This document shows positions 17,364 through 26,184 of a stretch of 64,000 bases of DNA, piece after piece. The stretch covers positions 124,001 through 188,000 of the forward strand of contig JAISPG010000028.1 of assembly GCA_031275085.1 (NCBI GenBank), given 5' to 3'. The DNA is from Bacteroidales bacterium (GTDB lineage: Bacteria > Bacteroidota > Bacteroidia > Bacteroidales > ML635J-15). Under the pieces are notes generated by a model that searched no databases, had not been told where the DNA came from, and saw nothing but the letters and a program-made list of their open reading frames with translations. Each line of letters opens with the position of its first letter. The first letter of the stretch is position 1. A program made the position numbers and the translations under genes.

Positions 17364-18330
17364 TCAGAATAATTGTATTACCCTTTTTTTCAAAAGAAAT
17401 ATCCAAAGTAAGACTAAGTATTTTTAATATTTCATCCAGATCTCTGTTCTCAAAACTCGTATTTATTATAAGATCTTCCGTATTTGATATGTTCTGCCGT
17501 ATATCTACTCCATAAACAGAAGACAAGGTAGATATTACTTCATCAATATTTGAATTGTCGAAAACAATAGTTTTTGTCAGCCAGAATGTATCATTATTTA
17601 ATTCATAATTTGTAACAGATGTTTCTCCGGTAATATTATTATATATAAGTTTTTCTCCTGCTTTAACTTCAAACTCATCCGTACTATCATAATACCCGAC
17701 TCTTACAATACCTTCAGTTACAGTAATATTAATGCTTTCATTTGTATCATAATTATTTACAATAAATTTTGTTCCTATAACCGATACCTGTAAATTTCCT
17801 GCCATAACAATAAACTTATTATCGCTGCTTACATGATTAACTTCGAAACAAGCTTCGCCGTCCAATTTTACCATACGACCATCCTGAAAATTCCGGTCAT
17901 ATTCTATTTTAGTATTTTGATTCAGGGTTATTACGGAGCCGTCTGCCAATGTTATATCTGCCACAGAATCATTACTTACAAAACTAATCAGCTGAGGGTT
18001 ATGGCTCTGGCTTCCCGTAAAATTAAATATAATAGTTGTTACTGCTAAAACCGTTATTACAGCAGCAACAGATATTATATAGATTAACTTATTTTTCTTT
18101 TTAGACTCGTATCTTGTAATTCTATCATCTAAATTTTGATAAGCTTTATTTGCATCAAAAGTAATTCCGGAGTTTCCAACAGAAAACCATATTTTCTTTA
18201 TTTTTTCAAATTCTTCCTGATTCCCTGAATTTATCCAGTTTTCAACTTCCAGAATTTCAGTATCGGAAGCTTCTCCGGCAAAATATTTCGCCAGCAGATC
18301 ATAATCAGGTATGTAATTTGAATACAGCAT
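17347..18330 (-). CDS. FecR-family anti-sigma factor
   Basis: 327 residues. The cytoplasmic N-terminus (1-~80) has the anti-sigma motif LLAKYFAGEASDTEILEVENWINSG; one membrane helix lies at ~81-105. The periplasmic part holds the FecR domain (ITLADGSVITLNQNTKIEYDRNF, KLDGEACFEVNH, FIVMAGNLQVSVIGTKFIVNNY) and a C-terminal STN-like DUF4974 domain (TIVFDNSNIDEVISTLSSVYGVDI). It holds the sigma factor encoded 2 bases upstream until a signal arrives through an outer-membrane partner, here probably the STN-repeat protein immediately downstream. Confidence 0.93.
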   Translation of the reverse strand: MLYSNYIPDYDLLAKYFAGEASDTEILEVENWINSGNQEEFEKIKKIWFSVGNSGITFDANKAYQNLDDRITRYESKKKNKLIYIISVAAVITVLAVTTIIFNFTGSQSHNPQLISFVSNDSVADITLADGSVITLNQNTKIEYDRNFQDGRMVKLDGEACFEVNHVSSDNKFIVMAGNLQVSVIGTKFIVNNYDTNESINITVTEGIVRVGYYDSTDEFEVKAGEKLIYNNITGETSVTNYELNNDTFWLTKTIVFDNSNIDEVISTLSSVYGVDIRQNISNTEDLIINTSFENRDLDEILKILSLTLDISFEKKGNTIILNDAKP

Positions 18331-18332
18331 CT

Positions 18333-18953
18333 CTATGACATGACAATTAAATTCAATAAAACCCCTATTAAAAATTTATTTTCCAGATAAAATAATGATA
18401 ACAATAATATAAAAATTAATTTTTCTCCTGATAATTTTTCCCGTAAAAACTTAAGGGCTTCTCCCATCTGGTTTTCAACTGTTTTTACAGAAATATTTAA
18501 TTTTTCAGCTATCTCTTTATATTTTAATCCTTCCAGCTTACTCATAATGAATATTTCCCGGCGTCTTTCCGGCAGTTCCGATATAATTGTATTTATCTTA
18601 TTACCTAGTTCTGAATTTTCAATTTTATCCGGATTTTCAGAAGAATCTTCATAATTTTTCTGGTATTGAATATATTTTTCTTTAATACCTTCGTGTTTTA
18701 TGATATTAATAACACTATTTTTTACTGCAGTAAATAAGTATGATTTTAATGATGATGTTAAAATAAAATCTTTACGGTTTATCCACATCTTAAAAAAAAT
18801 ATCCTGAACAATATCTTCGGTATCAGCAACACCTGACGAAAGAAAAAGTGCATACCTGCATAAATCCTCATAATAAATTTTAAAGATTTGTTCAAATGCT
18901 TTTTTATTACCGGATTTAACTTCTTCTAAAAGATATTTATCGTTTATTGTCAA
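18333..18953 (-). CDS. ECF RNA polymerase sigma-70 factor, Bacteroidota FecI-like
   Basis: 206 residues. Region 2 (AFEQIFKIYYEDLCRYALFLSSGVADTEDIVQDIFFKMWINR) and region 4 (LPERRREIFIMSKLEGLKYKEIAEKLNISVKTVENQMGEALKFLREKL) are both complete. Unusually, the last ~35 residues after region 4 are strongly hydrophobic (LIFILLLSLFYLENKFLIGVLL), which could place it at the membrane. The start is 2 bases-linked to FecR in a sigma/anti-sigma operon, expected to be autoregulated. The upstream region holds a perfect palindrome at 19037-19060. Confidence 0.93.
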   Translation of the reverse strand: MTINDKYLLEEVKSGNKKAFEQIFKIYYEDLCRYALFLSSGVADTEDIVQDIFFKMWINRKDFILTSSLKSYLFTAVKNSVINIIKHEGIKEKYIQYQKNYEDSSENPDKIENSELGNKINTIISELPERRREIFIMSKLEGLKYKEIAEKLNISVKTVENQMGEALKFLREKLSGEKLIFILLLSLFYLENKFLIGVLLNLIVMS

Positions 18954-19530
18954 TCAAATTTTTTCGCAAAAGTAATTAATTATAAATAATATGGAAAAAG
19001 ACTTTTATCAAAAAACAATAATCATATAAAATTGAAAGAGCTTGAGAATTCTCAAGCTCTAACAATTAACCCTAATCAACCATGAAAAAAAAGTAATTTT
19101 TTACTTTCAATAATAAAACTTCATTTATTATTTTTTATTGTTTTCATTTTTTATAAATATACTTTTTACACATTAAACCGTATTAAACACAGCAATAAAA
19201 ATACATAAAAAAAGATTCTTCATTTGCATACCTCTATGACTTCTCAGAAAAAACTCCATGCCATCTCTGTGTAACTTCATGTAACTCTGTGCAATATATT
19301 TACTTCCCTCCTTTGTATGTTTAAAACACAAAAAACTATATTGTTAAGTAAATACTTTTGATCTTGAAATTTGTGTTTTTAATTTTCGTGTTAAAGCTTT
19401 TTAACTTACTTTTTACTGTATACCATAATCAACTTATTTACAAAAATTTAGTATCATTTTTAAAGTGTCGGATAATCTTTTTTTTTTAAAATATTCTTCT
19501 TTATTTTGCAAAAAATTTAAAACTTGATTT
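18954..19530. other. 577-base gene-free stretch between sigma gene and ftcD
   Basis: Contains the palindrome/minigene described at 19037-19107, otherwise AT-rich. At 19250-19310 there is the text TCTGTGTAACTTCATGTAAC followed by TCTGTGCAA, a TCTGTG-type repeated phrase frequent in intergenic DNA of many bacteria. Promoters for both flanking genes must lie here; near ftcD the string TTATTTTGC at ~19512 resembles but does not match TAnnTTTG. Confidence 0.5.
19037..19107 (+). repeat. perfect 24-bp palindrome, mini-ORF and second hairpin
   Basis: AGAGCTTGAGAA (19037-19048) is followed at once by its exact complement to 19060. Then comes TTAACCCTAATCAACCATG, a leader-like phrase, ATG-AAA-AAA-AAG-TAA (19082-19096, Met-Lys-Lys-Lys-stop), and a hairpin AAAGTAA/TTACTTT (19090-19107). 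It looks like the 5' end of a signal-peptide-bearing gene cut short, or a leader element. Confidence 0.45.
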
Positions 19531-21222
19531 ATGAAACAAATTATAGAATGTGTTCCTAATTTCAGTGAAGGACGTGACATGTCGGTAATAAAACAGATAA
19601 CCGATGTAATAGAGAGCGTGGATGAAGTAAAGTTACTGGATGTTGATCCCGGAGCTGCAACCAACAGAACTGTGGTAACATTTGTGGGAACTCCTGAGAA
19701 AGTATGTGAAGCTGCATTCCTGGCTGTCAAAAAAGCTTCCGAATTAATAGATATGAGCAAGCATAAAGGAGCACATCCTCGTTTTGGGGCAACAGATGTT
19801 TGTCCTCTTATCCCCGTTTCAAATATCACCATGGAAGAAACAATAGAATATGCCCGTAAATTAGCCGAAAGAATAGGAAAAGAATTACAAATTCCAATAT
19901 ATTGTTACGAAAGTGCAGCATTTAAACCCGTCAGGAAAAATCTGGCAAATGTTCGTTCCGGAGAATATGAAGGATTATCCAAAAGAATTACAACTGAAGA
20001 ATGGAAACCTGATTTCGGTCCTGCCGAATGGAATAGTCATACTCAAAGAACAGGCGCTACAGCTGTAGGAGCAAGAAATTTCCTTGTTGCATATAATATA
20101 AACCTGAACACTACTTCAATTAACAAAGCCAACACAATAGCTTTTGATGTTCGCGAAAGAGGAAGAGTAAAAAGAGAAGGTCATCCTATAACAGGAAAAA
20201 TAATAAAAGATGAAAAAGGTAATCCTGTTCACGAACCCGGCTTATTGAAATCTGTAAAAGCAATAGGGTGGTATATTGAAGAATACGGAGTTGCCCAGAT
20301 TTCAATGAACCTTACAGATATAAACGTAACTCCGGTACATATTGCTTTTGATACTGTATGCGAACGTGCTATTGCAAACGGATTACGTGTGACGGGTTCT
20401 GAACTTGTCGGTATTATGCCGTTAAAATCAATATTAGATGCAGGAAAATATTTTCTTAAAAAACAAGGTCGTTCTACAGGTGTTGCAGATGAAGAAATTA
20501 TTAAAATCGCTGTTAAATCACTTGGTCTTGACGAATTAAAACCTTTCGATCCAAAGAAAAATATAATAGAATACATGCTGGAAGACAACAACCAGAAACA
20601 ACTTATTGATATGGACCTGGTAACATTCTGCCATACTACAGCATCGGAAGCTCCGGCTCCCGGCGGAGGCTCTATTTCGGCATATATGGGAGCTTTAGGT
20701 GCCGCATTAGGAACCATGGTTGCAAATCTTTCTGCAAATAAATACCGTCATGATGATCGTTGGATGGGTTACAGCGACTGGGCTGAAAAAGGAAAATACT
20801 ACCATGACACTCTTTTAAAAATGGTTGATGAGGATACAAATGCTTTTAATAAAATAATGGAAGCATTCGGATTACCAAAGTCAACAGAAGAAGAAAAAAC
20901 TATACGCAAACAGGCTGTTCAGGATGCAACAAAATATGCAATAGAAGTTCCATTAAAAACTATGCAACTTTGTTGTGACAGTATGGAAGTAATGCTCGAA
21001 ATGGCAAAAACAGGACTTGAAGCATCAATAAGCGATGCTGGTGTTGGTGCTTTAGCTGCAAGAGCAGGTGTTCAGGGAGCATTCCTCAACGTAAAAATCA
21101 ATTGCGGAGGCTATGACGATAAAGCTTTTGTTGAAGAAATCATTACACTTGGAACTGAAATAGAAAATAAAGCTATTGTAATAGAAAAAGAAGTTATGGA
21201 ATTAGTTAATTCCAAGATATAA
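19531..21222 (+). CDS. ftcD: bifunctional glutamate formimidoyltransferase / formimidoyl-THF cyclodeaminase
   Basis: 563 residues. The N-terminal ~300 residues are the formiminotransferase: IIECVPNFSEGRD at 4-16, DPGAATNRTVVTFVG, HKGAHPRFGATDVCPLIP and GAVGARNFLVAYNINL-like text. Residues ~335-563 are the cyclodeaminase (FCHTTASEAPAPGGGSISAYMGALGAALGTMVANL, C-terminal helices with SISDAGVGALAARAG). It moves the formimino group from formiminoglutamate to tetrahydrofolate and then releases ammonia to give 5,10-methenyl-THF, the last step of histidine degradation. No other hut gene is in the window. Single gene with a strong terminator. Confidence 0.96.
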   Translation: MKQIIECVPNFSEGRDMSVIKQITDVIESVDEVKLLDVDPGAATNRTVVTFVGTPEKVCEAAFLAVKKASELIDMSKHKGAHPRFGATDVCPLIPVSNITMEETIEYARKLAERIGKELQIPIYCYESAAFKPVRKNLANVRSGEYEGLSKRITTEEWKPDFGPAEWNSHTQRTGATAVGARNFLVAYNINLNTTSINKANTIAFDVRERGRVKREGHPITGKIIKDEKGNPVHEPGLLKSVKAIGWYIEEYGVAQISMNLTDINVTPVHIAFDTVCERAIANGLRVTGSELVGIMPLKSILDAGKYFLKKQGRSTGVADEEIIKIAVKSLGLDELKPFDPKKNIIEYMLEDNNQKQLIDMDLVTFCHTTASEAPAPGGGSISAYMGALGAALGTMVANLSANKYRHDDRWMGYSDWAEKGKYYHDTLLKMVDEDTNAFNKIMEAFGLPKSTEEEKTIRKQAVQDATKYAIEVPLKTMQLCCDSMEVMLEMAKTGLEASISDAGVGALAARAGVQGAFLNVKINCGGYDDKAFVEEIITLGTEIENKAIVIEKEVMELVNSKI

Positions 21223-21253
21223 AAATACAATATTTATTCAATCTTATCATAGT

Positions 21254-21292
21254 AAATTCCGAACCCTTCAAGAACATCAGGGTTCGGAATTT
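21254..21292 (+). terminator. bidirectional terminator after ftcD
   Basis: AAATTCCGAACCCT (21254-21267) pairs with 21279-21292 in a 14-bp perfect stem with an 11-base loop. It lies between the convergent ends of ftcD and the DUF4143 ATPase gene. Confidence 0.8.
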
Positions 21293-21339
21293 ATAATTTA
21301 ATCGCAGTTAATTCTATAATGATTTCTGTAATATAATTC

Positions 21340-22620
21340 TTATTTCATATATTTTAATTCATTGATAAATCTTCCGAATGACATTATTCTTACTCCGTTT
21401 TTTTCGAAGTTCTGATTATATGTAACAATAAAAGACCGGAATGTGCCATACTTTTTCTTTACAGCTTCCAGTCCTTTAAATTCTCGTTTTTCAGTTTTAT
21501 CATTTAATTCATAAGCGACTTGTACTGCAATTAATTTTTTCCTGTTCTTAAGTATAAAATCACATTCTTCCGTTTCGTTATGAAAAAATATTTCAAATTT
21601 GTTTAATTTAAGTATTTCAACAAAAACCAGATTTTCAAGCAATTTCCCATAGTCAGAAGAAAATCTGAGAGAAATGGCATTTATTAATCCGTTATCTATA
21701 CAATAAGCTTTCTTTTTGGTCTTTGTCTGTGATTTAAGCGAATACGAGAAATGTTGCAATTCTTTGATAATATAAGATTTTTCAAGGATCTGAAGATATT
21801 GTTTCATTGTATTTTCATTACTATCCAAAGCTTTTGCCAAACTATTGTAAGAAAATACCGATGCCGAATTTGTCAATAAATAATTTGCAAGATTTCTAAA
21901 CAGGATCGCATCTCTTATATTATTATTTAAAAGACAATCTTTCAACACTATAGTTTCATAATAGTTAAGTAATATTTGTCTTTTATGTTCATTTTTCTTT
22001 GTTTTAAAAATTTCGGGGAAAGATCCGTAATATAATGAATTATCCAGTAATCGCAAGATTGTAGGATTTTCGGAAATGATATCCACACTACTTTTTATTC
22101 CGCTATGTATAAGTTGTTCCGAAAAACTCAAAGGATAAATCACATCAGAGAGATATCTTCCCGACAACATGTTTATATAATTTCCCTCCAGCAAATCGTA
22201 ATTAGAACCTGTTATAAATATTTTTTTAAATTTTCCAGCCTCATAAACACTTTTAACATATTTTTCCCAATTATTTATTACTTGTATTTCGTCCAGAAAT
22301 AAGTATTTTACAGGAACTGCCGTTATTTTTTCAGCAAGTTCCACAATTATATGCAGTTTTGAAGCATCATTCCATATTTCTGAAAAAAACGGATCTTCGC
22401 AATTTATGAACAGAATTGATCCGGGATCTTCATGTTTTATAAGGTAGTTAATAAGCATACGAAAAAAACTTGATTTTCCGCTTCTTCTTATTCCTAATAA
22501 AACCTGTATTTCTTTTAATTCAAGTTTTTCTATAAGTTTATCCAGAAGGGGTCTGTCAAATACCTGTGAATAGTTCTCTCCTTTCCAATGACTGTTCTGT
22601 TGTATTATTGCACGTTCCAT
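21340..22620 (-). CDS. AAA_14/DUF4143 ATPase
   Basis: 426 residues. The P-loop reads GIRRSGKSSFF (~43-53), Walker B YLFLDEIQVINNWEKYV, sensor ITGSNYDLL, followed by SGRYLSDVIYPLSFSE. The C-terminal DUF4143 part contains LLENLVFVEILKLNKFEIFFH and ECDFILKNRKKLIAVQVAYE, which resembles a PD-(D/E)XK nuclease-like core (E..D..Q-V). These proteins are widespread, vary strain to strain, and have no firm function; several sit near mobile or defence loci. Here it occupies the site immediately after kamC where kamD/kamE would be expected in a lysine cluster. It is set apart by 176 gene-free bases. Confidence 0.85.
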   Translation of the reverse strand: MERAIIQQNSHWKGENYSQVFDRPLLDKLIEKLELKEIQVLLGIRRSGKSSFFRMLINYLIKHEDPGSILFINCEDPFFSEIWNDASKLHIIVELAEKITAVPVKYLFLDEIQVINNWEKYVKSVYEAGKFKKIFITGSNYDLLEGNYINMLSGRYLSDVIYPLSFSEQLIHSGIKSSVDIISENPTILRLLDNSLYYGSFPEIFKTKKNEHKRQILLNYYETIVLKDCLLNNNIRDAILFRNLANYLLTNSASVFSYNSLAKALDSNENTMKQYLQILEKSYIIKELQHFSYSLKSQTKTKKKAYCIDNGLINAISLRFSSDYGKLLENLVFVEILKLNKFEIFFHNETEECDFILKNRKKLIAVQVAYELNDKTEKREFKGLEAVKKKYGTFRSFIVTYNQNFEKNGVRIMSFGRFINELKYMK

Positions 22621-22796
22621 AGTTTTTTATTTAAACACAAATATAAGTATTTTAATTAGTTTCTAAAATATAATTAGAAAATGTTTTAACTTTTACTGAT
22701 TAAATTTATAACTATATATATTTTTTATTAAATATACTTAGTGAATTATATGTAAATCACTAGCCATATTTAATAAAATCAAAAAAATGTATATTA

Positions 22797-24185
22797 TTAT
22801 TGATTTTTCAGAAATTCTTTGGTCTTTTGAATAAACTCTTCATCAACTCCAAGTATTTCAGTTATCCTGACAGCTTCGGCAGGTACCCTGTCATCAGTAA
22901 CTTCAATTAATGAATAATCCATAAAATCGTTGATATTGTCAACAGTAACTTTTTCTTTATCATTAAGTATTAATCCTTTAACTCTTAATCTTCTGGCACC
23001 GGAAAGTACTCCCCCGTAATGTGTAGTCACTATACTGCAAACATTATATTCATTCATAATTTCGAGAAATGCGCTTACCAGGGCTTTTCCTTCTTCCGGA
23101 TTAGTTGTCCGGGCAAGCTCGTCAACCAATACCAAAATATTTTTTCCTTTTTTTACTGTAGTAATAATTTCATTTACTTTCAGCATTTCTACAGCAAATG
23201 ATGATAATCCGTTCAACTCCGACTGGTCATCGCCTATATTGAACATTATACCATCAAAAATATTCATTTTTGCGGATATCGCCGGAATATAAAATCCAAA
23301 CTGAAACAAATACTGTGCTAATACTACTGTTTTCAGAAGGACTGTCTTTCCCGACATATTGGAGCCTGTTATCAAAGATGGTGAATTATATAAATTTATA
23401 TCAACAGGTTGGTATTTTTTCGACCGGCTATTTAAAATGTGTTTTATCTGCGGATTGAAAATTCCTTTAAATTCTATATTATCATGTGAAATTTCAGGCT
23501 TGCATAAAGTCATTTCCTTTGCCTGAACAGATTTTGCAATTAATACATCTAAATAACCAAGGTTATTCAGGTTTTTTTGCAGTTCAACAGAAAATTTTGA
23601 TAGTTTATGTGATAGTTTTTCCCGGACTTCGTCTTCAATTTCAATACATTTAAGTCTAACTCTTTCTATTTCAAAAGGTTCTTCATCATGTAAATTATCC
23701 TGAATTTTTCTTAATTCTGCCAGACGTTCGTCATACCCGGAATATATGTAAAATGACGGAATACGGGTTTGTTCAGGGTCAAGAATATCAATTATATTAT
23801 TAAGGTCATGAAAAAGTAATATGTCAAAACCGGCATAATTTAATTCATCTGTTATTTTCTGGGACAGGATACCAAATTTTTTCACTTCGAATAATTCTAT
23901 ATCATCCAGTATTCTTCTACTATGCAGATTATTTATCGTTGAATGTATATCGTTGATCTGTTTAAGTAAATCACAAACCTTTGTAAGTGTAATTGCATTT
24001 TGATCGTTAATAACAAAATCATACATTGCGGATAAGTTTCCTAATTCAACTTTCAATATAAACTCATCAGTAATAAGTTCCTGATTTAATATATATTTTC
24101 TGCCGATCGACGAATTTAGTTTAAGGTCTTCATACATAAACCTTAAGCCGCTTATTTCATTTATATATTTTTTTAATATTTTCAA
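22797..24185 (-). CDS. kamC: MutS-like ATPase of lysine-fermentation clusters (KamC-like)
   Basis: 462 residues. The C-terminal half is a MutS/Rad50-type ABC ATPase: Walker A TGSNMSGKT at ~273-281, Walker B ILVLVDELARTTNPEEGKAL (~353-372) and the VTTHY switch (~390). The N-terminal half is helical and lacks the mismatch-recognition domain. Proteins of this build sit between lysine 2,3- and 5,6-aminomutase genes in fermenters and are sometimes called KamC; a role as accessory or repair factor for the B12 aminomutase is inference. The neighbours kamB, kamA and kdd support this assignment rather than DNA repair. Confidence 0.78.
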   Translation of the reverse strand: MKILKKYINEISGLRFMYEDLKLNSSIGRKYILNQELITDEFILKVELGNLSAMYDFVINDQNAITLTKVCDLLKQINDIHSTINNLHSRRILDDIELFEVKKFGILSQKITDELNYAGFDILLFHDLNNIIDILDPEQTRIPSFYIYSGYDERLAELRKIQDNLHDEEPFEIERVRLKCIEIEDEVREKLSHKLSKFSVELQKNLNNLGYLDVLIAKSVQAKEMTLCKPEISHDNIEFKGIFNPQIKHILNSRSKKYQPVDINLYNSPSLITGSNMSGKTVLLKTVVLAQYLFQFGFYIPAISAKMNIFDGIMFNIGDDQSELNGLSSFAVEMLKVNEIITTVKKGKNILVLVDELARTTNPEEGKALVSAFLEIMNEYNVCSIVTTHYGGVLSGARRLRVKGLILNDKEKVTVDNINDFMDYSLIEVTDDRVPAEAVRITEILGVDEEFIQKTKEFLKNQ

Positions 24186-24490
24186 TTTACACTATGTTTA
24201 TTTTATGCAAAAATAGGATTATATTTATTGTTATGCAAAATTAACTCATAGCAATATAACGAACCGTCTGAAGCTATAAACAGCGTTTTTTCATGGGCTA
24301 CAAATATTTTGAGAAAATTTTCAGAAAAATTATAAATTAAACAGAAAAGTAAAAAATCTTCTACAAAGAAGTTTGGAAATGCATTCTGGTGTTTCCTCAG
24401 TAAAGCTATGTAAAACAAAAATGATACAAATTATCTTTTGTAATTTTTAATTTATTACTAATTTTGAGATATATTATTGTTTATAAATAT
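24186..24490. other. 305-base gap between divergent kamC and lipoprotein genes
   Basis: No gene I can support. A 71-residue minus-strand frame at 24203-24418 has no recognisable domain or start context. Promoters for the two diverging genes presumably lie here; no clear TAnnTTTG match was found. Confidence 0.4.
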
Positions 24491-25072
24491 ATGAAAATGA
24501 AAAGAATCAGTTTTATTTTAATCGCATTGATAGTGATATTAGGCGGATTGTCATCTTGCAACAAGGAAATTACTATAAAATATGATGCTAATGGCGGCAC
24601 AGGTTTAGTGCCCGCTACCAGAACCATAAAAAAAGGAGAATCATCAGAAATAGCAGAAAGCAGTAATTTACAAAATGGAGCACTGACATTTAAAAACTGG
24701 AATACAAAAACTGACGGTACCGGCGATGAATATCTGGAAGGAAAAACTTACTTTTTTAATGAAGATATTACTCTGTATGCATACTGGGAAGATGAACGTA
24801 TAAGTGCTCCCACAAATGTAAGAGCCAACCGTGCATCTGCAATATCCATAGAAATAACATGGAACATCGTCAGAGAAGCAAAATTCTATAAAATATTACG
24901 TTCTAACAGCGAAAACGGAGAATTTACCCAGATAGGTTCAAGTGAAAATACTTTTTATCTCGACGACAGGTTAAATATGAACGCAGATTATTATTATATA
25001 GTTGTTGGTATCAGCAGTGATGATATAGACGGTAAACCTTCAGATGTAGTGAAAGGAACAACCAAATTATAA
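24491..25072 (+). CDS. lipoprotein with InlB-type beta-repeat and fibronectin type III domain
   Basis: About 193 residues from Met at 24491 (MKMKRISFILIALIVILGG, lipobox LSSC); earlier in-frame Met codons would spoil the signal peptide. After the lipidated Cys, residues ~25-95 form an InlB B-repeat/Flg_new domain (ITIKYDANGGTG..PATRTIKKGES ... LTFKNWNTKTDGTGDEY ... ITLYAYWE). Residues ~100-190 look like fibronectin type III (APTNVRANRASAISIEITWN ... YYIVVGISS). A surface-exposed binding protein is likely; the ligand is unknown. It is the only plus-strand gene in the kam block and separates kamB from kamC. Confidence 0.82.
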   Translation: MKMKRISFILIALIVILGGLSSCNKEITIKYDANGGTGLVPATRTIKKGESSEIAESSNLQNGALTFKNWNTKTDGTGDEYLEGKTYFFNEDITLYAYWEDERISAPTNVRANRASAISIEITWNIVREAKFYKILRSNSENGEFTQIGSSENTFYLDDRLNMNADYYYIVVGISSDDIDGKPSDVVKGTTKL

Positions 25073-25077
25073 TAATA

Positions 25078-26091
25078 TTAATATTGATCTGATTTTATAT
25101 TATATACCGGAAGTTTGATATTCTCGCTCAAAGCTTCTATTAATTTGTCCGAGTCTAAAATATAACCTTCGGGAGATACCGGATTTACACATACTGCTAT
25201 AAGCTTTGTTTTCAACAATACTACTATCTTTCCTCCTTTTGAGATATATGAATTGTAGGCTTCAGGCGATACAAATATTTTAGTAAAATCTTTTACAACT
25301 ATAATTGTTTCTTTGATATTTTTCTGTACTCTTAAAATATCCAGAATCTTATCTGTAAGAATACCACTTACAAAAATTGTATTTCCATACATTAAGAGTT
25401 TGTCCTTGAATTTTTCCAGAAGTAATGTTGATCTTATTTGTAAATCATATAAGTTATTTTCCTTATCTATTGCCCAAAGCCCTTTATCTATTTTTATTAA
25501 TTTATCATTTAAAATAGAATCAAATTTATCAAGGTTAATTAATGTATATGTAAATTTCGTTTGTTTTACTAATGTTGGAATATTCGCAGAAAGAGCAGCT
25601 CCGGTTGTTAATATCATACTATCGGTTATAGATGGAGAAGCAAGGCTTTTACGGGAAAGGGCTCCGTCAACCAATGTAATTTCAGCACCATAATATGGCA
25701 TTTTATCTATTATTTCTTTTAACCATTGTGTACTGGAAGGTCCTGAGAATATTAATTTTCCGGAATTTTTAGACCGCGCTGTTATTAATCGCCCAAGTGA
25801 AGTTGTTCTCTCTGAAACATCAAGAATTTCAGCAATTATTTTTTTTTCTTTGTAATGTTTTTCAGATGTAACAAAAATAGTGTTTTCCGGAATTTCTATT
25901 TCCGGTTTATGTGTGTTTGTAACCTGGTCAATACTTTCACCATCAATTCCTATAGAGGTAATTGCAAGTTTTTTTCTGTAATCTTTTAATCTTCTTATTA
26001 TATAGTTAAGACATTCTGTTTTGCCGGTATTTTTAGCCATTCCGATAATTGAAAGGCTTTTATATTTTAATATGTCATCTATAAACGGCAT
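25078..26091 (-). CDS. kamB: P-loop protein of lysine-fermentation clusters (KamB-like)
   Basis: 337 residues. It begins with an ATP/GTP-binding P-loop GMAKNTGKTECL (~17-28) followed by ITSIGIDGE, then LITARSKNSGKLIFSGPSST and GAEITLVDGALSRKSLASP. I recognise no standard family, but this protein is found beside kamA and the MutS-like gene in Fusobacterium/Porphyromonas-type lysine clusters. A chaperone or reactivase role for the aminomutase has been suggested by context only. It lies 93 bases downstream of kamA, with an inverted repeat in the gap, and probably belongs to the same transcript. Confidence 0.7.
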   Translation of the reverse strand: MPFIDDILKYKSLSIIGMAKNTGKTECLNYIIRRLKDYRKKLAITSIGIDGESIDQVTNTHKPEIEIPENTIFVTSEKHYKEKKIIAEILDVSERTTSLGRLITARSKNSGKLIFSGPSSTQWLKEIIDKMPYYGAEITLVDGALSRKSLASPSITDSMILTTGAALSANIPTLVKQTKFTYTLINLDKFDSILNDKLIKIDKGLWAIDKENNLYDLQIRSTLLLEKFKDKLLMYGNTIFVSGILTDKILDILRVQKNIKETIIVVKDFTKIFVSPEAYNSYISKGGKIVVLLKTKLIAVCVNPVSPEGYILDSDKLIEALSENIKLPVYNIKSDQY

Positions 26092-26107
26092 TCAGTTGAA
26101 AGTTATT

Positions 26108-26173
26108 AAAGTTAAAAGTTGAAAGTGTCGATTCAACTGTTTTTGTTACTTCCCACTTTTAACTTTTAACTTT
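26108..26173. repeat. 20-bp inverted repeat between kamA and kamB
   Basis: Arms at 26108-26127 and 26154-26173 match in 19 of 20 positions (AAAGTTAAAAGTT(G/A)AAAGTG), loop 26 bases. Weaker pairing continues outward through CAGTT. Made of AAAGTT units, it resembles a small intergenic element; the stem would form in the kam mRNA and might attenuate or protect it. Confidence 0.55.
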
Positions 26174-26184
26174 AAACTGATTAT

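Noticed and set aside
19250..19310. TCTGTG-type repeated phrase
   Set aside because: A common intergenic text in many bacteria; too short and irregular here to call a repeat array or CRISPR.
21340..22620. calling the DUF4143 ATPase a defence system
   Set aside because: No partner defence genes nearby; family function is unknown.
22797..24185. calling this gene mutS2 or mutS
   Set aside because: It has the ATPase but neither the mismatch domain nor the Smr domain, and its neighbours are lysine-fermentation genes.
24203..24418. 71-residue minus-strand frame upstream of kamC
   Set aside because: No recognisable domain, no supported start, composition typical of noncoding AT-rich DNA.
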